From Lacipirellula parvula (lineage in GTDB: Bacteria > Planctomycetota > Planctomycetia > Pirellulales > Lacipirellulaceae): DNA of 64,000 nucleotides. A program made the position numbers and the translations under genes. This document shows positions 63,789-64,000 of the stretch, one piece after another. The notes below the pieces were generated by a model, which was not told where the DNA came from, did no database searches, and saw only the letters and a list, made by a program, of their open reading frames with translations. The DNA lies in NCBI RefSeq assembly GCF_009177095.1, contig NZ_AP021861.1, positions 3,578,501-3,642,500 of the forward strand, in the 5' to 3' direction. The first letter of the stretch is position 1, and each line of letters starts with the position of its first letter.

Positions 63789-64000
63789 CCATGAAGTCTC
63801 TCATAGCGGAGGCAAGCGGTCAACGTTTGCCCCAATCCGACGTTACAGCTAACCGTCGATGGAATGCCGAACTCTGGTCGCTCTACTGCGCGAAGTGCTT
63901 GGCGCCGAACATCGATGGCGATTACTTTCCTCAGTTCGTCGACGAACTCGTCGCGCGTTGGCGGGAACACGATGAACTCTATCAGGAGTTCATCAACGCC
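63789..64000 (+). CDS. Hypothetical protein, cut by the right edge
   Basis: ATG 63789, with CAGGGGA upstream, opens a frame to the window end (70 codons). Product MKSLIAEASGQRLPQSDVTA, with two cysteines in YCAKC and an acidic helical part (YFPQFVDELVARWREHDEL). No family recognised; probably another gene of the mobile block. Confidence 0.5.

Noticed and set aside
1-64000. tRNA or rRNA genes, or insertion sequences
   Set aside because: No cloverleaf TΨC-like arm, no rRNA signature and no transposase motifs were found on reading the sequence.

Overview
The window looks like a chromosomal segment from a planctomycete, most likely order Pirellulales and close to the Lacipirellulaceae. The evidence is sequence-internal. 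There are seven complete secreted proteins with a C-terminal 'PEP' sorting tail (VPEP, hydrophobic stretch, Arg-rich end) plus one cut by the left edge, and several carry a dockerin-like DxDGxVDGADFLxWQ module just before it. There are three DUF1559 pseudopilin-like proteins with the [25 protein letters not shown] leader. One protein carries the PVC-type CxxCH dehydrogenase architecture, and one giant beta-helix protein has an N-terminal LEERRVL-type signal. DNA is GC-rich with strong third-position GC.

Region by region. (1) 1-7.9 kb: end of a matrixin-like metalloprotease, two tandem PEP-CTERM paralogues, a phosphodiesterase-TPR protein, a DUF1559 protein with a 50-residue lipoprotein, and a secreted protein with an NlpC/P60-like signature. 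(2) 8-22 kb: a XylR-type AraC regulator, a DUF1559/lipoprotein pair, two PEP-CTERM proteins, then two consecutive proteins with a neutral-ceramidase-like domain. One has a dockerin and PEP tail. The other is fused to a membrane-bound-dehydrogenase propeller, HEAT repeats, a CxxCH haem site and a carbohydrate-binding-like domain. (3) 22-26 kb: a zinc-ribbon gene broken by an amber codon, a small hypothetical gene, a large Gln-rich secreted protein whose signal peptide lies in another frame, and a bactofilin-like protein. (4) 26-45 kb: a probable sugar or sugar-acid utilisation locus. Three minus-strand genes (propeller glycosidase-like, PEP-CTERM barrel protein, class III aminotransferase) diverge from a GntR/LacI-type regulator across a promoter with two inverted operator-like sites. 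Downstream on the plus strand are two PEP-CTERM paralogues, a DUF1559/lipoprotein pair, and a run of catabolic genes: propeller protein, double alpha/beta hydrolase, enolase-superfamily enzyme, D-2-hydroxyacid dehydrogenase, FAD oxidoreductase and sodium/solute symporter. (5) 45-50 kb: a translationally coupled SRAP-like (HMCES/YedK) gene and Y-family DNA polymerase, an S1/P1 nuclease, an Rrf2 regulator and small membrane proteins. (6) 50-59.7 kb: a 1513-residue beta-helix surface protein, a 1188-residue TPR / GreA-C-like / PIN-like protein resembling predicted conflict-system effectors, and a zinc-ribbon membrane protein. (7) 59.8-64 kb: an element-like block with a multi-branched inverted repeat, a HEPN-like small protein overlapping a tyrosine recombinase by 4 bp, an unknown protein, an excisionase-like HTH protein and a truncated gene at the edge.

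The most promising leads are the TPR/GreAB-C/PIN protein next to the recombinase module and its structured inverted repeat, the coupled SRAP/Y-polymerase pair, the ceramidase-dehydrogenase fusion beside a second ceramidase gene, the paired operators at 30.5-30.7 kb, and a repeated roughly 110-residue domain shared by two adjacent exported proteins. I saw no rRNA, tRNA, CRISPR array or insertion sequence. All family assignments come from reading motifs; no database search was possible.
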